Below, piece after piece: positions 1 through 8,410 of a stretch of DNA of 64,000 bases. The stretch is from Streptomyces sp. HUAS 15-9. Its GTDB lineage: Bacteria > Actinomycetota > Actinomycetes > Streptomycetales > Streptomycetaceae. The number at the start of each line of letters is the position of its first letter. The stretch's first letter is position 1. The stretch lies in assembly GCF_025642155.1 (NCBI RefSeq), contig NZ_CP106798.1, forward strand, positions 558,001 through 622,000, read 5' to 3'. The position numbers and the translations under genes are program-made. The notes beneath the pieces were generated by a model, which was given only the letters and a program-made list of their open reading frames with translations, searched no databases and was not told the origin of the DNA.

Positions 1-978
1 CGCGCCGAGCGCGGCGGCCATGGCGAGGAAGGCGATCGTGCCGACCGGCGCCAGGGAGGGGGTCGGGGACTGCAGGAACGCGCCGACGACCACCACGCCC
101 AGCGCCCCGACGAGGACGCGCACCGCCCCCACGCGGTCCGACAGCCAGCCGCCGAGGGGCCGCATCGCCACCGCGAGCAGCACGAACCCGGCCATCCGGT
201 TCGCCGCGTCGGCCTGGGTCAGCCCGTAGGCCGTCCTCAGATACGCCGGCAGATAGACCGAGAAGGCGACATATCCGCCGAAGGTCACCGCGTACAGGGC
301 AGCGGCCTGCCAGGTGACGCCGAGCTTGAGCGTGGCGGCCAGGCGACGGGAGAGCGCCTCCGTCGGCACCACCCGTCCGGGGGCGTCGCGCAGCACCAGC
401 GCCGCCACGACCGCGTACACCGCCAGCACGGCGGCGGTGATCAGGAAGGGGGTGGCCATGCCATGGGCGTCCACCAGCTTCACCGTGGTCAGCGCGCTGA
501 TCGCGGTGCCGCCCATGCCCATGCCGAAGATCCCGATGGCGAACCCTCGCCGCTCGGGCGGGAACCAGGCGTTGACATGGGGCACGCCGACGGCGAAGGC
601 GGTGCCGCCGATACCGAGGAAGAACCCGCCCACCAGCAGGGTTGCCAGGGAGGAGTGGCCCGCGAGCCCGAGGTAGAGGACGGGGACGATGGTGGCCGCG
701 GAGACCAGTGGGAACATCACCCGTCCGCCGAACCGGTCCGTGAGCGCCCCGACCGGAATGCGGCCCAGCGAGCCCACCACGACCGGCACCGCCACCAGCA
801 GCGACTGCTCGAAGGAGGTCAGGTCCAGGGATTCCTTGAACCGGGGGCCGAGCGGGCTGAGCAGCGCCCACGCCCAGAAATTGACGGCGAAGCCGATCGT
901 GGCCAGCGCCAGCATCAGCCACGCCCGGCCGGGAACCGGTGCCGGCCCTGCCTCCTGCTGAGTCGGTACCTGCGCCAT
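1..978 (-). CDS. narK: NarK-family nitrate/nitrite MFS transporter (first copy, C-terminus outside window)
   Basis: Integral membrane transporter of the NNP branch of the MFS, expected to import nitrate and/or export nitrite for the nitrate reductase encoded further on. Read from the ATG at 978, 326 residues are present before the window edge; the NarK family is about 400, so the last 70-80 residues are missing. The N-terminus has the family's GFAVNFWAWALLSPLGPRF first helix, the MFS loop motif GRIPVGALTDRFGGR and the NNP glycine-rich stretch GGFFLGIGGTAFAVGVP. About four in five residues match the second NarK at 8469-9701 by eye. An AGGAG-like site (AAGGAGCAG) precedes the ATG. It lies 71 bp after the nitroreductase at 1050-2033 on the same strand, so the two are probably co-transcribed. 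Confidence 0.93.
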   Translation of the reverse strand, partial: MAQVPTQQEAGPAPVPGRAWLMLALATIGFAVNFWAWALLSPLGPRFKESLDLTSFEQSLLVAVPVVVGSLGRIPVGALTDRFGGRVMFPLVSAATIVPVLYLGLAGHSSLATLLVGGFFLGIGGTAFAVGVPHVNAWFPPERRGFAIGIFGMGMGGTAISALTTVKLVDAHGMATPFLITAAVLAVYAVVAALVLRDAPGRVVPTEALSRRLAATLKLGVTWQAAALYAVTFGGYVAFSVYLPAYLRTAYGLTQADAANRMAGFVLLAVAMRPLGGWLSDRVGAVRVLVGALGVVVVGAFLQSPTPSLAPVGTIAFLAMAAALGA

Positions 979-1049
979 CCTGTCTGCTCCTTCGCTCTCA
1001 CCGATCCGATACGGCTCACCCGGCGGAGTGAACCGATGCGGCCGTGGCC

Positions 1050-2033
1050 TCAGGGCCGTGCGGGTGCACGCGGGGTCCGGCCGCCCTCCGGGCCGTATCC
1101 GAAGCGGATCAGCAGCTGCGGACTGCAGCGCCGCTCAGGTCCATTGCGCATCGCCCACCGCAGATCCGGCCACTCCAGCGCCTGGTGCAGCATCGACGTG
1201 CGCACTCCGTGCGCGGTGGCCACCAGCAGCACACGCTGCAGCGCCTGACCCGCGCGGAGCCAGTCCACACGCCGGTCCCGAGCGGTACACAGCAGGGCCA
1301 GTTGGGTGTGACGCTCGAAGCGGAGCCCGGGCAGGTGCCGCGACCGCTGGGTGCCGACGAAGTCCCGCATGGGTAGCCGTCCGGCCGAGTCCCGCGGCCC
1401 CAGCGCTGTCACCGGAATGCCGTACTGGCCTTCACCCGGTGCGGTGATCCAGGCCCTGGTCTCGGCCGCACGCCCCGCGTCGGCGTGGTTGCGCGCCTCT
1501 CCCGCCGCGGTCAGATGCAGCAGCCGCCGGGTCCCGGCGAAGTCCGGTACCCGCAGTCTCGCGCCTTCGAGCCGGGCGGCCTCGGTCATCTGCGCCACCA
1601 CGGACTCCGGCACCGGACGCCCGGTGAACGGCATACGACTCGTGTGGCGCCGCGCGATGGCCCCGTACAGATCGAGTTCCCGCCACTGCGCGAGCGAGAG
1701 GAAGTCGGAGCGGCCGCACGGCCATACGGCGGCCAGCAGCCCGGGGTCGGAGGGGTCCGGCAGCAGCCGCACCATCGCCTGCAGACCCAGGTGATCCACG
1801 GCGACGCGAAGGTTGAACAGCGCCGCGCCCACCGACAGATACTGGGCCCGGAACTCCGGATCGGTCAGCGAGAGCGCCTTCTGCGCTACGGCGCGGACCT
1901 GCAGCACACCGGTGGCGGAGTCCAGCCGGAACCGCCAGGGCTGGGTGTTGTGGATCGAGGGTGCCGCCGTCGCGGCCGCCAACAGCGTCTCCAGGGCGGT
2001 GGCATCGATCTCCGATATGCCTGATGCGTGCAT
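1050..2033 (-). CDS. Acg-type FMN-binding nitroreductase-like protein (first copy)
   Basis: 327 residues. The N-terminal AAPSIHNTQPWRF and mid-protein RRHTSRMPF motifs are hallmarks of the Acg/Rv2032 family, nitroreductase-fold proteins that bind FMN and are members of the mycobacterial dormancy (DosR) regulon. The enzymatic role of the family is not settled; flavin storage or sequestration has been proposed. The ATG at 2033 has GGAG-like purines (CAGGAGAAGC) immediately upstream. A 514-bp leader region with a dormancy-box palindrome at 2350-2363 precedes it, and narK follows. The second copy at 4016-4999 has the same length. Soluble cytoplasmic protein; no signal or membrane segment. Confidence 0.88.
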   Translation of the reverse strand: MHASGISEIDATALETLLAAATAAPSIHNTQPWRFRLDSATGVLQVRAVAQKALSLTDPEFRAQYLSVGAALFNLRVAVDHLGLQAMVRLLPDPSDPGLLAAVWPCGRSDFLSLAQWRELDLYGAIARRHTSRMPFTGRPVPESVVAQMTEAARLEGARLRVPDFAGTRRLLHLTAAGEARNHADAGRAAETRAWITAPGEGQYGIPVTALGPRDSAGRLPMRDFVGTQRSRHLPGLRFERHTQLALLCTARDRRVDWLRAGQALQRVLLVATAHGVRTSMLHQALEWPDLRWAMRNGPERRCSPQLLIRFGYGPEGGRTPRAPARP

Positions 2034-2223
2034 GCGCTTCTCCTGACGACCGCCGGGACGTGGGCCGCTTCGGTACGGCCCGCGCCGAGCCTCTGGTCCG
2101 GCCGCCCGGGAGTCAGGGCAGACAAGGCGGGCGGCCGGACGGTGACCGAACCGGTGCGGGCGCGCGCCGGCTCTGGCCGGAGAAGCCGAGCGGGTCGGCG
2201 CCCGTTGGATCCGTACACGTGAT

Positions 2224-2238
2224 CCTCCGGTTCGGTCG
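2224..2238 (-). promoter_or_regulatory. Conserved ribosome-binding block before a leader ORF (GTG at 2218)
   Basis: Minus-strand CGACCGAACCGGAGG is identical to 14580-14594. Both are followed after 5-7 nt by GTGTACG and then by a shared CGGGCGCCGRCCC segment, encoding Val/Met-Tyr-...-Gly-Arg-Arg-Pro in both cases. GGAGG lies 5 nt from the GTG. Inferred to be a translated leader. Confidence 0.45.
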
Positions 2239-2349
2239 CCCCCAGCTTGACCGACGGCCCGGGGCGCCGCCCACGGCCGGACGGGCCCGGTTCAAGGGCC
2301 ACAGGGCTCTGATACGGCCGGATTTCGGGGCCCGCCGGTCTCCCGGTCC

Positions 2350-2363
2350 GGGACTTTCGGCCC
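2350..2363. promoter_or_regulatory. Dormancy-type palindrome (GGGACTTTCGGCCC)
   Basis: 14-bp GGGNC-N4-GNCCC element upstream of the minus-strand nitroreductase-narK operon, close to the mycobacterial DevR box GGGACTWWAGTCCC. A TATCAG -10-like hexamer lies at 2309-2314 on the minus strand. It is about 320 bp from the first start codon, which fits a long translated leader. Confidence 0.55.
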
Positions 2364-2547
2364 AGGCGGACAAGGGGGTACGGCGACGACGGCGCCCTCC
2401 TGCGACGGGCCTCGGCCCGACCGCCGTCCGGGCGTATGACAACACCGGCCTGCCCGATGAGACAGACCGGTGTCGTCCAGCGGCAGGCGGCGCGGACCCG
2501 GTTCAGCAGCCGGGGAGGCATGGGCGGCGCCGCTCACCGCGTGGCTG

Positions 2548-3753
2548 TCAGTCCTCGGCGTGCGCCAGCCACAGGTCGGGGCCGAACACCTCGTAGCGGA
2601 TGTGGCGCGCGGGGATGCCGGCCTGGAGCAGCTGGCTGCGGACGGCGCGCATGAAGGGAAGCGAGCCGCACAGGTACACGTCGGCGCCGGCGGGCAGCTC
2701 GAGCTCGTCGAGGATCATCAGTCCGGTGCGGGCACCGGCTTCCCCGTCCGCGTCCTCCTCGTACCAGAACTCCGCGTGGGCGTTGGGCAGTTGCTCGACC
2801 AGGCGGCGGGTGTCGGCGCGCAGGGCGTGGTCCTTCGGGGCGCGGTCGGCGTGCAGTACCCAGACCGGCCGGGAGGAGTCGGTGGCGGCGAGGTGTTCGA
2901 GCATGCCGACCATCGGGGTGCAGCCGATACCGGCGGAGACCAGCAGCAGGGGGGCGTCCGCGTCGTCGAGGACCACGTCGCCGAACGGCTTCGACAAGGT
3001 CAGCTCGTCGCCGGCCTTCACGGTGCGGTGCAGGTGGTTGGAGACCTCGCCCTCAGGAGCCTCGGCCACGCTCGCGACGCGCTTGACGGTGAGGCGGCGC
3101 AGCTCGCCGTCGGGAGCTCCGGAGAGGCTGTACTGGCGCAACTGGTGGATGCCGTCGGGCATTTCGACGCGCACGCTGACGTACTGGCCGGCGCGCGAGG
3201 GCGGCACGGGCGAACCGTCGGCCGGGCGCACCAGGAAGGAGACCACGTCCGGGGTCTCCTCGCGGCGCTCGACGACGGTCCACTGCCGCCAGGGGTGCCG
3301 CGGGTCGACGTCGGCCTCCTGGTAGAGGCGCGCCTCGCGGGCGATGAGCGCGCCGGCCATCAGCCAGTAGACCTCGTCCCAGGCCCCGGCGACCTCGGGG
3401 GTGACCGCCTCACCGAGGACGTCGGCGATGGCACGGAACAGGTATTTGTGGACGATCGTGTACTGGTCCTCGGTCACACCGAGCGCGGCGTGTTTGTGCG
3501 CGATCCGGGACAGCAGGGCGTCCGGGCGGGCGTCGGGGTCGGCGAGGAGCGCCTGGGCGAAGCCGGCGATGGACCCCGCCAGAGCCTGCCGCTGTTCGCC
3601 GTTGGCCTGGTTGCCCCGGTTGAACATCCCATCCAGTAGCTCGGGTTGGTCGCCGAACATCATGCCGTAGAAGCGCGTCGTTATCTCGTCGAGGGCACCG
3701 CCCACGGCGGGCAGCGTGGCGCGGACGACAGCGGCGGACTCGGGCGAAAGCAT
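2548..3753 (-). CDS. hmp: Flavohaemoprotein, nitric oxide dioxygenase
   Basis: Predicted 401 residues, against about 396 for E. coli Hmp. Residues 1-140 are a globin domain with the B10 tyrosine in RFYGMMF and the proximal haem histidine in IAHKHAALGV. The rest is a FAD/NAD(P)H reductase with RQYSLSGAP (FAD), SAGIGCTPM (NAD) and the C-terminal YEVFGPDLW. The family oxidises NO to nitrate with O2 and slowly reduces NO to N2O without O2. The ATG at 3753 is chosen over an upstream start at 3795 because AGGAG lies 5 nt before it and the globin begins at once. In this neighbourhood it would protect against NO made by the nitrite reductase. Start confidence is high. Confidence 0.93.
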   Translation of the reverse strand: MLSPESAAVVRATLPAVGGALDEITTRFYGMMFGDQPELLDGMFNRGNQANGEQRQALAGSIAGFAQALLADPDARPDALLSRIAHKHAALGVTEDQYTIVHKYLFRAIADVLGEAVTPEVAGAWDEVYWLMAGALIAREARLYQEADVDPRHPWRQWTVVERREETPDVVSFLVRPADGSPVPPSRAGQYVSVRVEMPDGIHQLRQYSLSGAPDGELRRLTVKRVASVAEAPEGEVSNHLHRTVKAGDELTLSKPFGDVVLDDADAPLLLVSAGIGCTPMVGMLEHLAATDSSRPVWVLHADRAPKDHALRADTRRLVEQLPNAHAEFWYEEDADGEAGARTGLMILDELELPAGADVYLCGSLPFMRAVRSQLLQAGIPARHIRYEVFGPDLWLAHAED

Positions 3754-3829
3754 GGTTCTCCTCGGAAATACAGAGGTGCGCGGGCGGTCGCTCACGCATC
3801 ACAGCTGCAATCCATTAAGCCGAGTCCCG

Positions 3830-3845
3830 GGCCCGTTCACGGGCC
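3830..3845. promoter_or_regulatory. 16-bp palindrome upstream of hmp (GGCCCGT-TC-ACGGGCC)
   Basis: Seven-base perfect arms with a 2-nt centre, 77 bp upstream of the hmp ATG. A TTAATG -10-like hexamer follows on the minus strand. It differs from the 14-bp box seen elsewhere but shares the GGCC/CGTTC vocabulary. The binding factor is unknown. No clear NsrR-type site was seen. Confidence 0.4.
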
Positions 3846-3914
3846 TGATTGGTCGATCTAGGCCAAACGGCTCGGCAGATCAGGACGCTTGGGCCCAGCA
3901 ATTCCGACCCATGA

Positions 3915-3928
3915 GGGCCGGATGGCCC
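3915..3928. promoter_or_regulatory. Dormancy-type palindrome (GGGCCGGATGGCCC)
   Basis: Matches GGGNC-N4-GNCCC between hmp and the second nitroreductase, about 160 bp upstream of the hmp start. Inferred activator site. Confidence 0.5.
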
Positions 3929-4015
3929 TAGCGCATCCGCCGCGGGCCTGGTCGTGATCCCGGCATGCCACGCGTCCCCGGCACGCCGGGCTCCCCCTGC
4001 CCGGGAAGTCACTCG

Positions 4016-4999
4016 CTAGGCGATGTCGAGGATGTCCCGCACGGGGCGGCGGGGTGTGGCGGAGCCGGGCGGGCCGTAGCCGAGCCGCAGCACCATCTGG
4101 ACGTGGCCCGTGCCCGACACCGGGTCGCGGGCCAGGAGGCGCAGCTCGCGGCTCTCCAGGGCGTGAGAGGTCAGGGCGGTGGCCAGACCGGCCAGGGTGG
4201 CTCCCAGGAGGACGCGCTCCAGTGCCTGCCCGGCCACCAGCCAGTCGGCGGGCGTGTCGGTGTGGGTGCTGAGCAGCGCCAGATGGGGGTTCTGCTCGAA
4301 GGGGGCGCTGTCGCGCTCGGCCACCGCCCGGCGTCCGGCGAAGTCGCGCAGCGGAGCCTCGCCGCTCGACGGTCGCGGCCCGAACGCGTACTCGGGCACT
4401 CCGTCGGTGGCGGATTCCGCTTCCGGGCCGATCCGGGTCCAGTGCTCGAGGTCCTCGCGGCCCCGGGGATCCAGGATGTCGCGGCTCTCGGCGTCACGGA
4501 CGAGCTCCAGCAGGGTGGCGATGTGCCAGGGCCCGGGGAAGAGCAGTTCGGCGCCCTCCCGGGCGGCCGCCGCCCGCAGCCCGGCCAGCACATCGTCCGG
4601 GATGTCCTTCTCGTCGAAGGGGTGGCGGCTGGTGTGCCGCTGCCCGATCGCCGGATACAGCGGGCGAAGGTCGTCCTCGGCCGGTGCGCCGGGACCGGCC
4701 AGTTGCACGGCGGCCAGCAGCAGCGGATCCGCGGGGTCCGGCAGCAGTACGACCTGCGGGGCGAGCCGGGCGTGCACGGCGGCGACACGCAGATTGAACA
4801 GCGCCGCCCCGCATCCGATGTGCAGGGCCCGGTTGCCCGGATCGGACCGGTGCATGGCCCGGTCGAGGTCGGCACGCAGCAGGAGGAGACGCTCGGCCGT
4901 CACGAAGCGGAAGCTCCACGGCTGAGCGTTGTGCATGGACGGGGCGGCCGTGGCCTCCTCGACCAGTGTGGACACCGTGTGCACGTCGAGCGGTCGCAT
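4016..4999 (-). CDS. Acg-type FMN-binding nitroreductase-like protein (second copy)
   Basis: 327 residues from the ATG at 4999, exactly the length of the first copy. Carries the family signatures ATAAPSMHNAQPWSF near the N-terminus, QRHTSRHPF in the middle and RLGYGPPG near the C-terminus. GAGGAGG lies 11 nt upstream of the chosen ATG; an in-frame GTG at 5167 would add a low-complexity 56-residue extension and is disfavoured. Family known from DosR/DevR dormancy regulons; function unsettled. It is followed by hmp on the same strand 262 bp away, with palindromes between, so hmp probably has its own promoter. Two paralogues within 2 kb suggest duplication. Confidence 0.87.
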   Translation of the reverse strand: MRPLDVHTVSTLVEEATAAPSMHNAQPWSFRFVTAERLLLLRADLDRAMHRSDPGNRALHIGCGAALFNLRVAAVHARLAPQVVLLPDPADPLLLAAVQLAGPGAPAEDDLRPLYPAIGQRHTSRHPFDEKDIPDDVLAGLRAAAAREGAELLFPGPWHIATLLELVRDAESRDILDPRGREDLEHWTRIGPEAESATDGVPEYAFGPRPSSGEAPLRDFAGRRAVAERDSAPFEQNPHLALLSTHTDTPADWLVAGQALERVLLGATLAGLATALTSHALESRELRLLARDPVSGTGHVQMVLRLGYGPPGSATPRRPVRDILDIA

Positions 5000-5242
5000 G
5001 GCCCTCGCAGCCTCCTCACCCGCCGCCCCCTCGGCTGCCCGGTTCGGCGGGCACCCGGGACGGGCGCGTTCAGGGTCGGGCACGGTCCTCGTTCCGGTCC
5101 CCGGCCAGGTTCTCACGCGCGGGGGCAGCCGGTCCCCGTATCCGCCGAAAGGCCTCGGCCCGTCCACACGAGCTGCGGCCGTCCAAGGGCGGTCCTGTGC
5201 CAGGGCATGCGACGCCGTGGCCGGCCAAGGACGACCCGTGCC

Positions 5243-5256
5243 GGGACCCGCGACCC
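5243..5256. promoter_or_regulatory. Weak dormancy-type palindrome (GGGACCCGCGACCC)
   Basis: Fits GGGNC-N4-GNCCC but with mixed half-sites. It lies in the 289-bp gap upstream of the second nitroreductase and just after the sensor-kinase stop. Weak call. Confidence 0.3.
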
Positions 5257-5288
5257 CGGGATGATCCGAACGACCCCCTGGGGCTCCC

Positions 5289-7013
5289 CTAGGGCTCCCC
5301 CACCGGCGCGTGCCACACCAGTGTCGTACCGCCGCCGGTCCGGTCGGTCAGCTCCATGTCCCCGCCCAGTTGCCGGGCCCGTTCCTTCATGTTGCGCAGG
5401 CCGCTGCGGCGGCCGCGGGGAGGGATGCCCACGCCGTTGTCGGAGACCGTCAGCCGGATCTGCCTGCCGTCGGTCTCCAGCGCCACCTCGGTCTTGGAGG
5501 CGTGCGCATGGCGCGCGACATTTGTCAGTGCCTCGGAGAGCACCGCCATGACCTGGTCGGCGGTCTCCCGGGCCACATCGGTGTCCAGCAGGCCTTCCAT
5601 CCGCAGGCTGGGGGCGAACCCGAGCAGCGGCGCGGCCTCGCCCACCGCGCGTACCGTCCGGGCCCGCAGGCCTGGGCCGGTGGCGCTGTCCTGCGCCCGC
5701 AGACCGAAGATCGTCGACCTGATGATCTTGATCGTCTCGTCCAGGTCGTCCACCGCCCGCAGCACCCGGCCGGACGCCTCCGCGTGCTCGATGAACCGCC
5801 CCGCGCTCTGCAGCGTCATGCCGGTGGCGAACAGCCGCTGGATCGCCAGATCGTGCAGGTCCCGGGCGATCCGGTCACGTTCCTCGAGCACGGCGATCTG
5901 CTCGGAGTCCTTGCGCCGCTCGGCCAGCTCCATGGCGACGGCGGCCTGCGCGGCGAAGCCCTGCAACGGCTCCGTCTCCTCCTCGGAGAACGGGGGTCTG
6001 CCCGCGGCACGGACGAGCAGGACGACGCCGCGTACGCCCTCGCCGGAGCCTATGGGGACGGCAACGGCGGGGCCGAGTCCGTAGAACCGCGGGGGACCCG
6101 ACGAGACGCGTTCGTCGCGGCAGACGTCGGCGCTGGTGATGGGGGCGCCGCTGGAGAAGGCCCGGCCGATCAGGCTGTCGTCCACGGGCAGCACCAGACC
6201 GCGGTGGGCCTCCGCCTCCTCCCCGATCGCCAGTTCCACGGTGAGCGCGTCGGTGTCCGCCATCGGTACGGCGAGCACGGCGAGGGACGCCGAGGTGATC
6301 TCCCCCGCCCGCTCGGCGATCAGTCTGAGGACCTCGCCTCTCTCGATGCCGGACATCAGTCCGTGGGTGATCTCGGTGCTCGCGCGCAGCCAGCGCTCGC
6401 GCAGCCGTGACTCCTCGTACAGGCGGGCGTTGTCGATCGCCACGCCGGCCGCCACGGCCAGGGTGGACAGGACCGACTCGTCCTCCTCGTCGAAGTGCGC
6501 GCCGCCCCGTTTCTCGGTGAGGTACAGGTTGCCGAAGACCTGGCCGCGTACCCGGATGGGGACGCCGAGGAAGGTGTTCATCGGCGGGTGGTGGGGCGGG
6601 AAGCCGTACGACGCCGGGTGCTCGGCGAGATCGACCAGCCGCAGCGGTTCGGGGTGCCGGATCAGCTCGCCCAGAATCCCGTGGCCCTGCGGGAAGGGAC
6701 CGATGCGGGCGATCTGCTCGTCGCTGACACCGACCGTGAGGAAGTCCGACAGCAGCTTTCCGTCCGGCCCGATCACGCCCAGCGCCGCGTACTCCGCGTC
6801 GACGAGGACCGCCGCGGCCTCCACGATGCTGCGCAGCGCCTGCTCCAGGTCCAGCTCCCGGCCGACCGAGAGGACCGCCTCCAGCAGGCTGTGCACCCGG
6901 TCCCGGGTGCCGCGGGCGGCGTCCAGGCGGGCCTGCAACTCCTCCAGGAGCTCGTCCAGCCGCAGCTGCGGCAGCCGCAGGCGCGCCTCGCGAGCATCGT
7001 CGGAGCTTCCCAC
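5289..7013 (-). CDS. DevS/DosT-like two-GAF sensor histidine kinase
   Basis: 574 residues from the GTG at 7013, which has GGAGG 7-8 nt upstream; an in-frame GTG at 7070 lacks this. Order: coiled N-terminus, GAF domain at 55-200 with HHPPMNTFLGVPIRV and VFGNLYLTEKRGG as in mycobacterial DevS/DosT, second GAF at 220-365, HisKA_3 dimerisation region with ERDRIARDLHDLAIQRLF (phospho-acceptor His387), and an HATPase with SEALTNVARHA and DNGVGIPP. In the DevS family the first GAF binds haem and senses O2, NO and CO; a haem-ligand role for a histidine at 141-142 is inference. No response regulator lies beside it, so its partner is encoded elsewhere. It is divergent from the PNPOx gene, with boxes between. 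Confidence 0.9.
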   Translation of the reverse strand: MGSSDDAREARLRLPQLRLDELLEELQARLDAARGTRDRVHSLLEAVLSVGRELDLEQALRSIVEAAAVLVDAEYAALGVIGPDGKLLSDFLTVGVSDEQIARIGPFPQGHGILGELIRHPEPLRLVDLAEHPASYGFPPHHPPMNTFLGVPIRVRGQVFGNLYLTEKRGGAHFDEEDESVLSTLAVAAGVAIDNARLYEESRLRERWLRASTEITHGLMSGIERGEVLRLIAERAGEITSASLAVLAVPMADTDALTVELAIGEEAEAHRGLVLPVDDSLIGRAFSSGAPITSADVCRDERVSSGPPRFYGLGPAVAVPIGSGEGVRGVVLLVRAAGRPPFSEEETEPLQGFAAQAAVAMELAERRKDSEQIAVLEERDRIARDLHDLAIQRLFATGMTLQSAGRFIEHAEASGRVLRAVDDLDETIKIIRSTIFGLRAQDSATGPGLRARTVRAVGEAAPLLGFAPSLRMEGLLDTDVARETADQVMAVLSEALTNVARHAHASKTEVALETDGRQIRLTVSDNGVGIPPRGRRSGLRNMKERARQLGGDMELTDRTGGGTTLVWHAPVGEP

Positions 7014-7148
7014 CGTTGTCCTCCGTCCCTGGTCACGGTGCCGGCACCGATCCTTCTGAACATCTGCCACGGTATCGGGCCGGGGACGGGTGGTGGCACG
7101 AAGGATCGGCTTACCTGTCCGCGCGCACGGGCAGAGGCCCGCGAAGCA

Positions 7149-7164
7149 GGGCCGGACGCGGCCC
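7149..7164. promoter_or_regulatory. 16-bp palindrome GGGCCG-GACG-CGGCCC
   Basis: Six-base perfect arms, adjacent to the 14-bp box at 7170-7183 with centres about 20 bp apart. Read as the weaker member of a tandem pair between divergent genes. Confidence 0.4.
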
Positions 7165-7169
7165 GCGCA

Positions 7170-7183
7170 GGGCCGAACGGCCC
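7170..7183. promoter_or_regulatory. Dormancy-type palindrome (GGGCCGAACGGCCC)
   Basis: Perfect palindrome apart from the two central bases. It sits between the sensor kinase (-) and PNPOx-like (+) genes and could serve both, implying that the kinase gene belongs to its own regulon. Confidence 0.6.
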
Positions 7184-7342
7184 TGGCTGGACGCGTGCGT
7201 CGGCCGTTTCACTGGTCTGATCGAGGTCCCTGAACGCGGACACCGGACGATCGGCGCACGGACGCGCAGCGGACACCGGACGCGACCGCGGACACCGGAC
7301 GCACATGAGTACGTGCCGACCCCCTCCTTACGGACACACGCC

Positions 7343-7789
7343 ATGCCTATCAAGAATGCCGAGCCGGCCCTTGTGGAACCGCGCCGGAGCGCAGAACTCG
7401 ACAGTGCCGAGGCCCTACGGCTGCTGGGCAGCGTGCCCATGGGCAGGATCGTCTTCACCCGGAGCGCGCTGCCGACCATACGCCCGGTCAATCACATCAT
7501 CGACGACGGTCAGATAGTCATCCGCACCCATGAGGGCGCGGCGCTGACCTGGCACACCCGCCACCACGGCAGCCAGGGCGTCGTCGTCGCCTATGAGGCC
7601 GACGTCATCGACCCGGACACACACCTGGGCTGGAGCGTGGTGGTCACCGGTTTCGCCGAACTGGTCACCGACGAACGGGACCTGGCGCGCTACCGGGAGA
7701 TGCTGCGCCCGTGGGTGCGGCAGACCCTGGACCAGGCCGTGCGCATCCGGCCGGACCTGGTGTCCGGCATCCGGGTCACCGAGGCATGA
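7343..7789 (+). CDS. Pyridoxamine 5'-phosphate oxidase-fold flavin-binding protein
   Basis: 148 residues. The split-barrel pattern GRIVFTRSALPTIRPVNHIIDDGQIVIRT followed by VVVAYEADVIDP and GWSVVVTGFAELV is typical of small PNPOx-like proteins that bind FMN or F420; such proteins recur in actinobacterial dormancy regulons. The substrate cannot be told from sequence. The ATG at 7343 starts just before the conserved domain; no strong Shine-Dalgarno is visible, so the start is moderately sure. It ends at a strong terminator and is convergent with the haemerythrin gene. Confidence 0.83.
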   Translation: MPIKNAEPALVEPRRSAELDSAEALRLLGSVPMGRIVFTRSALPTIRPVNHIIDDGQIVIRTHEGAALTWHTRHHGSQGVVVAYEADVIDPDTHLGWSVVVTGFAELVTDERDLARYREMLRPWVRQTLDQAVRIRPDLVSGIRVTEA

Positions 7790-7834
7790 GTGACCCGCTC
7801 GACCGAGTGATGTGAACAACGCGAGCGCACATGA

Positions 7835-7876
7835 ACGACGCCCGGGCCGCGGCTGATGCCGCGGCCCGGGCGTCGT
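7835..7876. terminator. Bidirectional terminator hairpin
   Basis: Perfect 18-bp inverted repeat (7835-7852 and 7859-7876) with a 6-nt loop, between convergent genes ending at 7789 (+) and 7895 (-). Confidence 0.85.
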
Positions 7877-7894
7877 CGTGTCCGGCGTCAGCCG

Positions 7895-8368
7895 TCAGCG
7901 ATTCGGTGCCTGTGTGAGACCGCCGACGCGGAGCCGTACCGCGTCCACCATCTCCCACTGCTCGGTGTCCAGGACGGCCAGCGCGGCCGGGAAGACACCG
8001 TCCTGTTCCTTGAGGATGTGCTCGCGCAACAGGGCGAGCACCTCCATCAGCCGGTCCGGCCAGCCGGGATCGGCCGGCACCTCTTCCGCCGCCTCCTCCA
8101 GCACCGCCTCGATACGGCGGTGCTCGGCTTCCAGAACGGCGATCTGGCCGGGAAACTCCTCGGCCATCGCGGGGAAGAGCGCGCCTTCCTCGACGGCTGT
8201 GTGCGGGGCGAGTACTGCGGCGATGTCCCGGGCCCGCTCCGCCATGCGCGTCAGGTCGCCCTCACGCCGGGCGTCGTGCACTTCGCCGATCATGTTGACG
8301 ACGGTCTCGTGCTCACGGGTCAGTTCGTCGATGGCTGCCAGTGACTGGCATCCGCAGTACTCGCACAT
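7895..8368 (-). CDS. Haemerythrin (HHE) domain protein with N-terminal CxxCxC
   Basis: 157 residues, mostly helical. It keeps a full set of di-iron ligand positions: His20, His56 with Glu60/61, His83, and His117 with Asp123. The N-terminus MCEYCGC carries three cysteines, often seen in haemerythrin-like proteins linked to NO or Fe-S stress and possibly a separate metal site. Role inferred as O2/NO or iron handling in the cytoplasm. It is 100 bp downstream of narK2 on the same strand, across a short tandem repeat, so it may be co-transcribed. This protein is the reference for judging ligand loss in the two haemerythrin-DUF2249 proteins. Confidence 0.88.
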   Translation of the reverse strand: MCEYCGCQSLAAIDELTREHETVVNMIGEVHDARREGDLTRMAERARDIAAVLAPHTAVEEGALFPAMAEEFPGQIAVLEAEHRRIEAVLEEAAEEVPADPGWPDRLMEVLALLREHILKEQDGVFPAALAVLDTEQWEMVDAVRLRVGGLTQAPNR

Positions 8369-8410
8369 CGTGTGGTTCCTTCTTTTTCGCCTTGTTCGAT
8401 GGGTTTTTAT

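Larger units (their letters stand above)
2034..2547. other. 514-bp non-coding region / long leader of the nitroreductase-narK operon
   Basis: No convincing full gene. It contains the box at 2350-2363 and, on the minus strand, the block CGACCGAACCGGAGG at 2224-2238 followed by a GTG start at 2218. The same block precedes a GTGTAC start before the radical-SAM gene (14580-14594). The small ORF opened by GTG 2218 would run to 1886 and overlap the nitroreductase start, so it may be a leader peptide rather than a gene. Confidence 0.5.
7014..7342. other. 329-bp divergent promoter region (sensor kinase / PNPOx-like)
   Basis: Non-coding apart from possible N-terminal extensions. Contains two palindromes (7149-7164 and 7170-7183) and a minus-strand TACCGT hexamer just upstream of the kinase start region, like the -10 hexamers found at narG and the leader ORFs. 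Confidence 0.5.

Noticed and set aside
2407..2418. GGGCCTCGGCCC palindrome
   Set aside because: Central spacing is two bases short of the 14-bp box; common by chance at this GC content.
3846..3872. TTGGTC-N6-GGCCAA element near hmp, considered as another dormancy box
   Set aside because: Arms do not align with GGGNC-N4-GNCCC; left uncalled.
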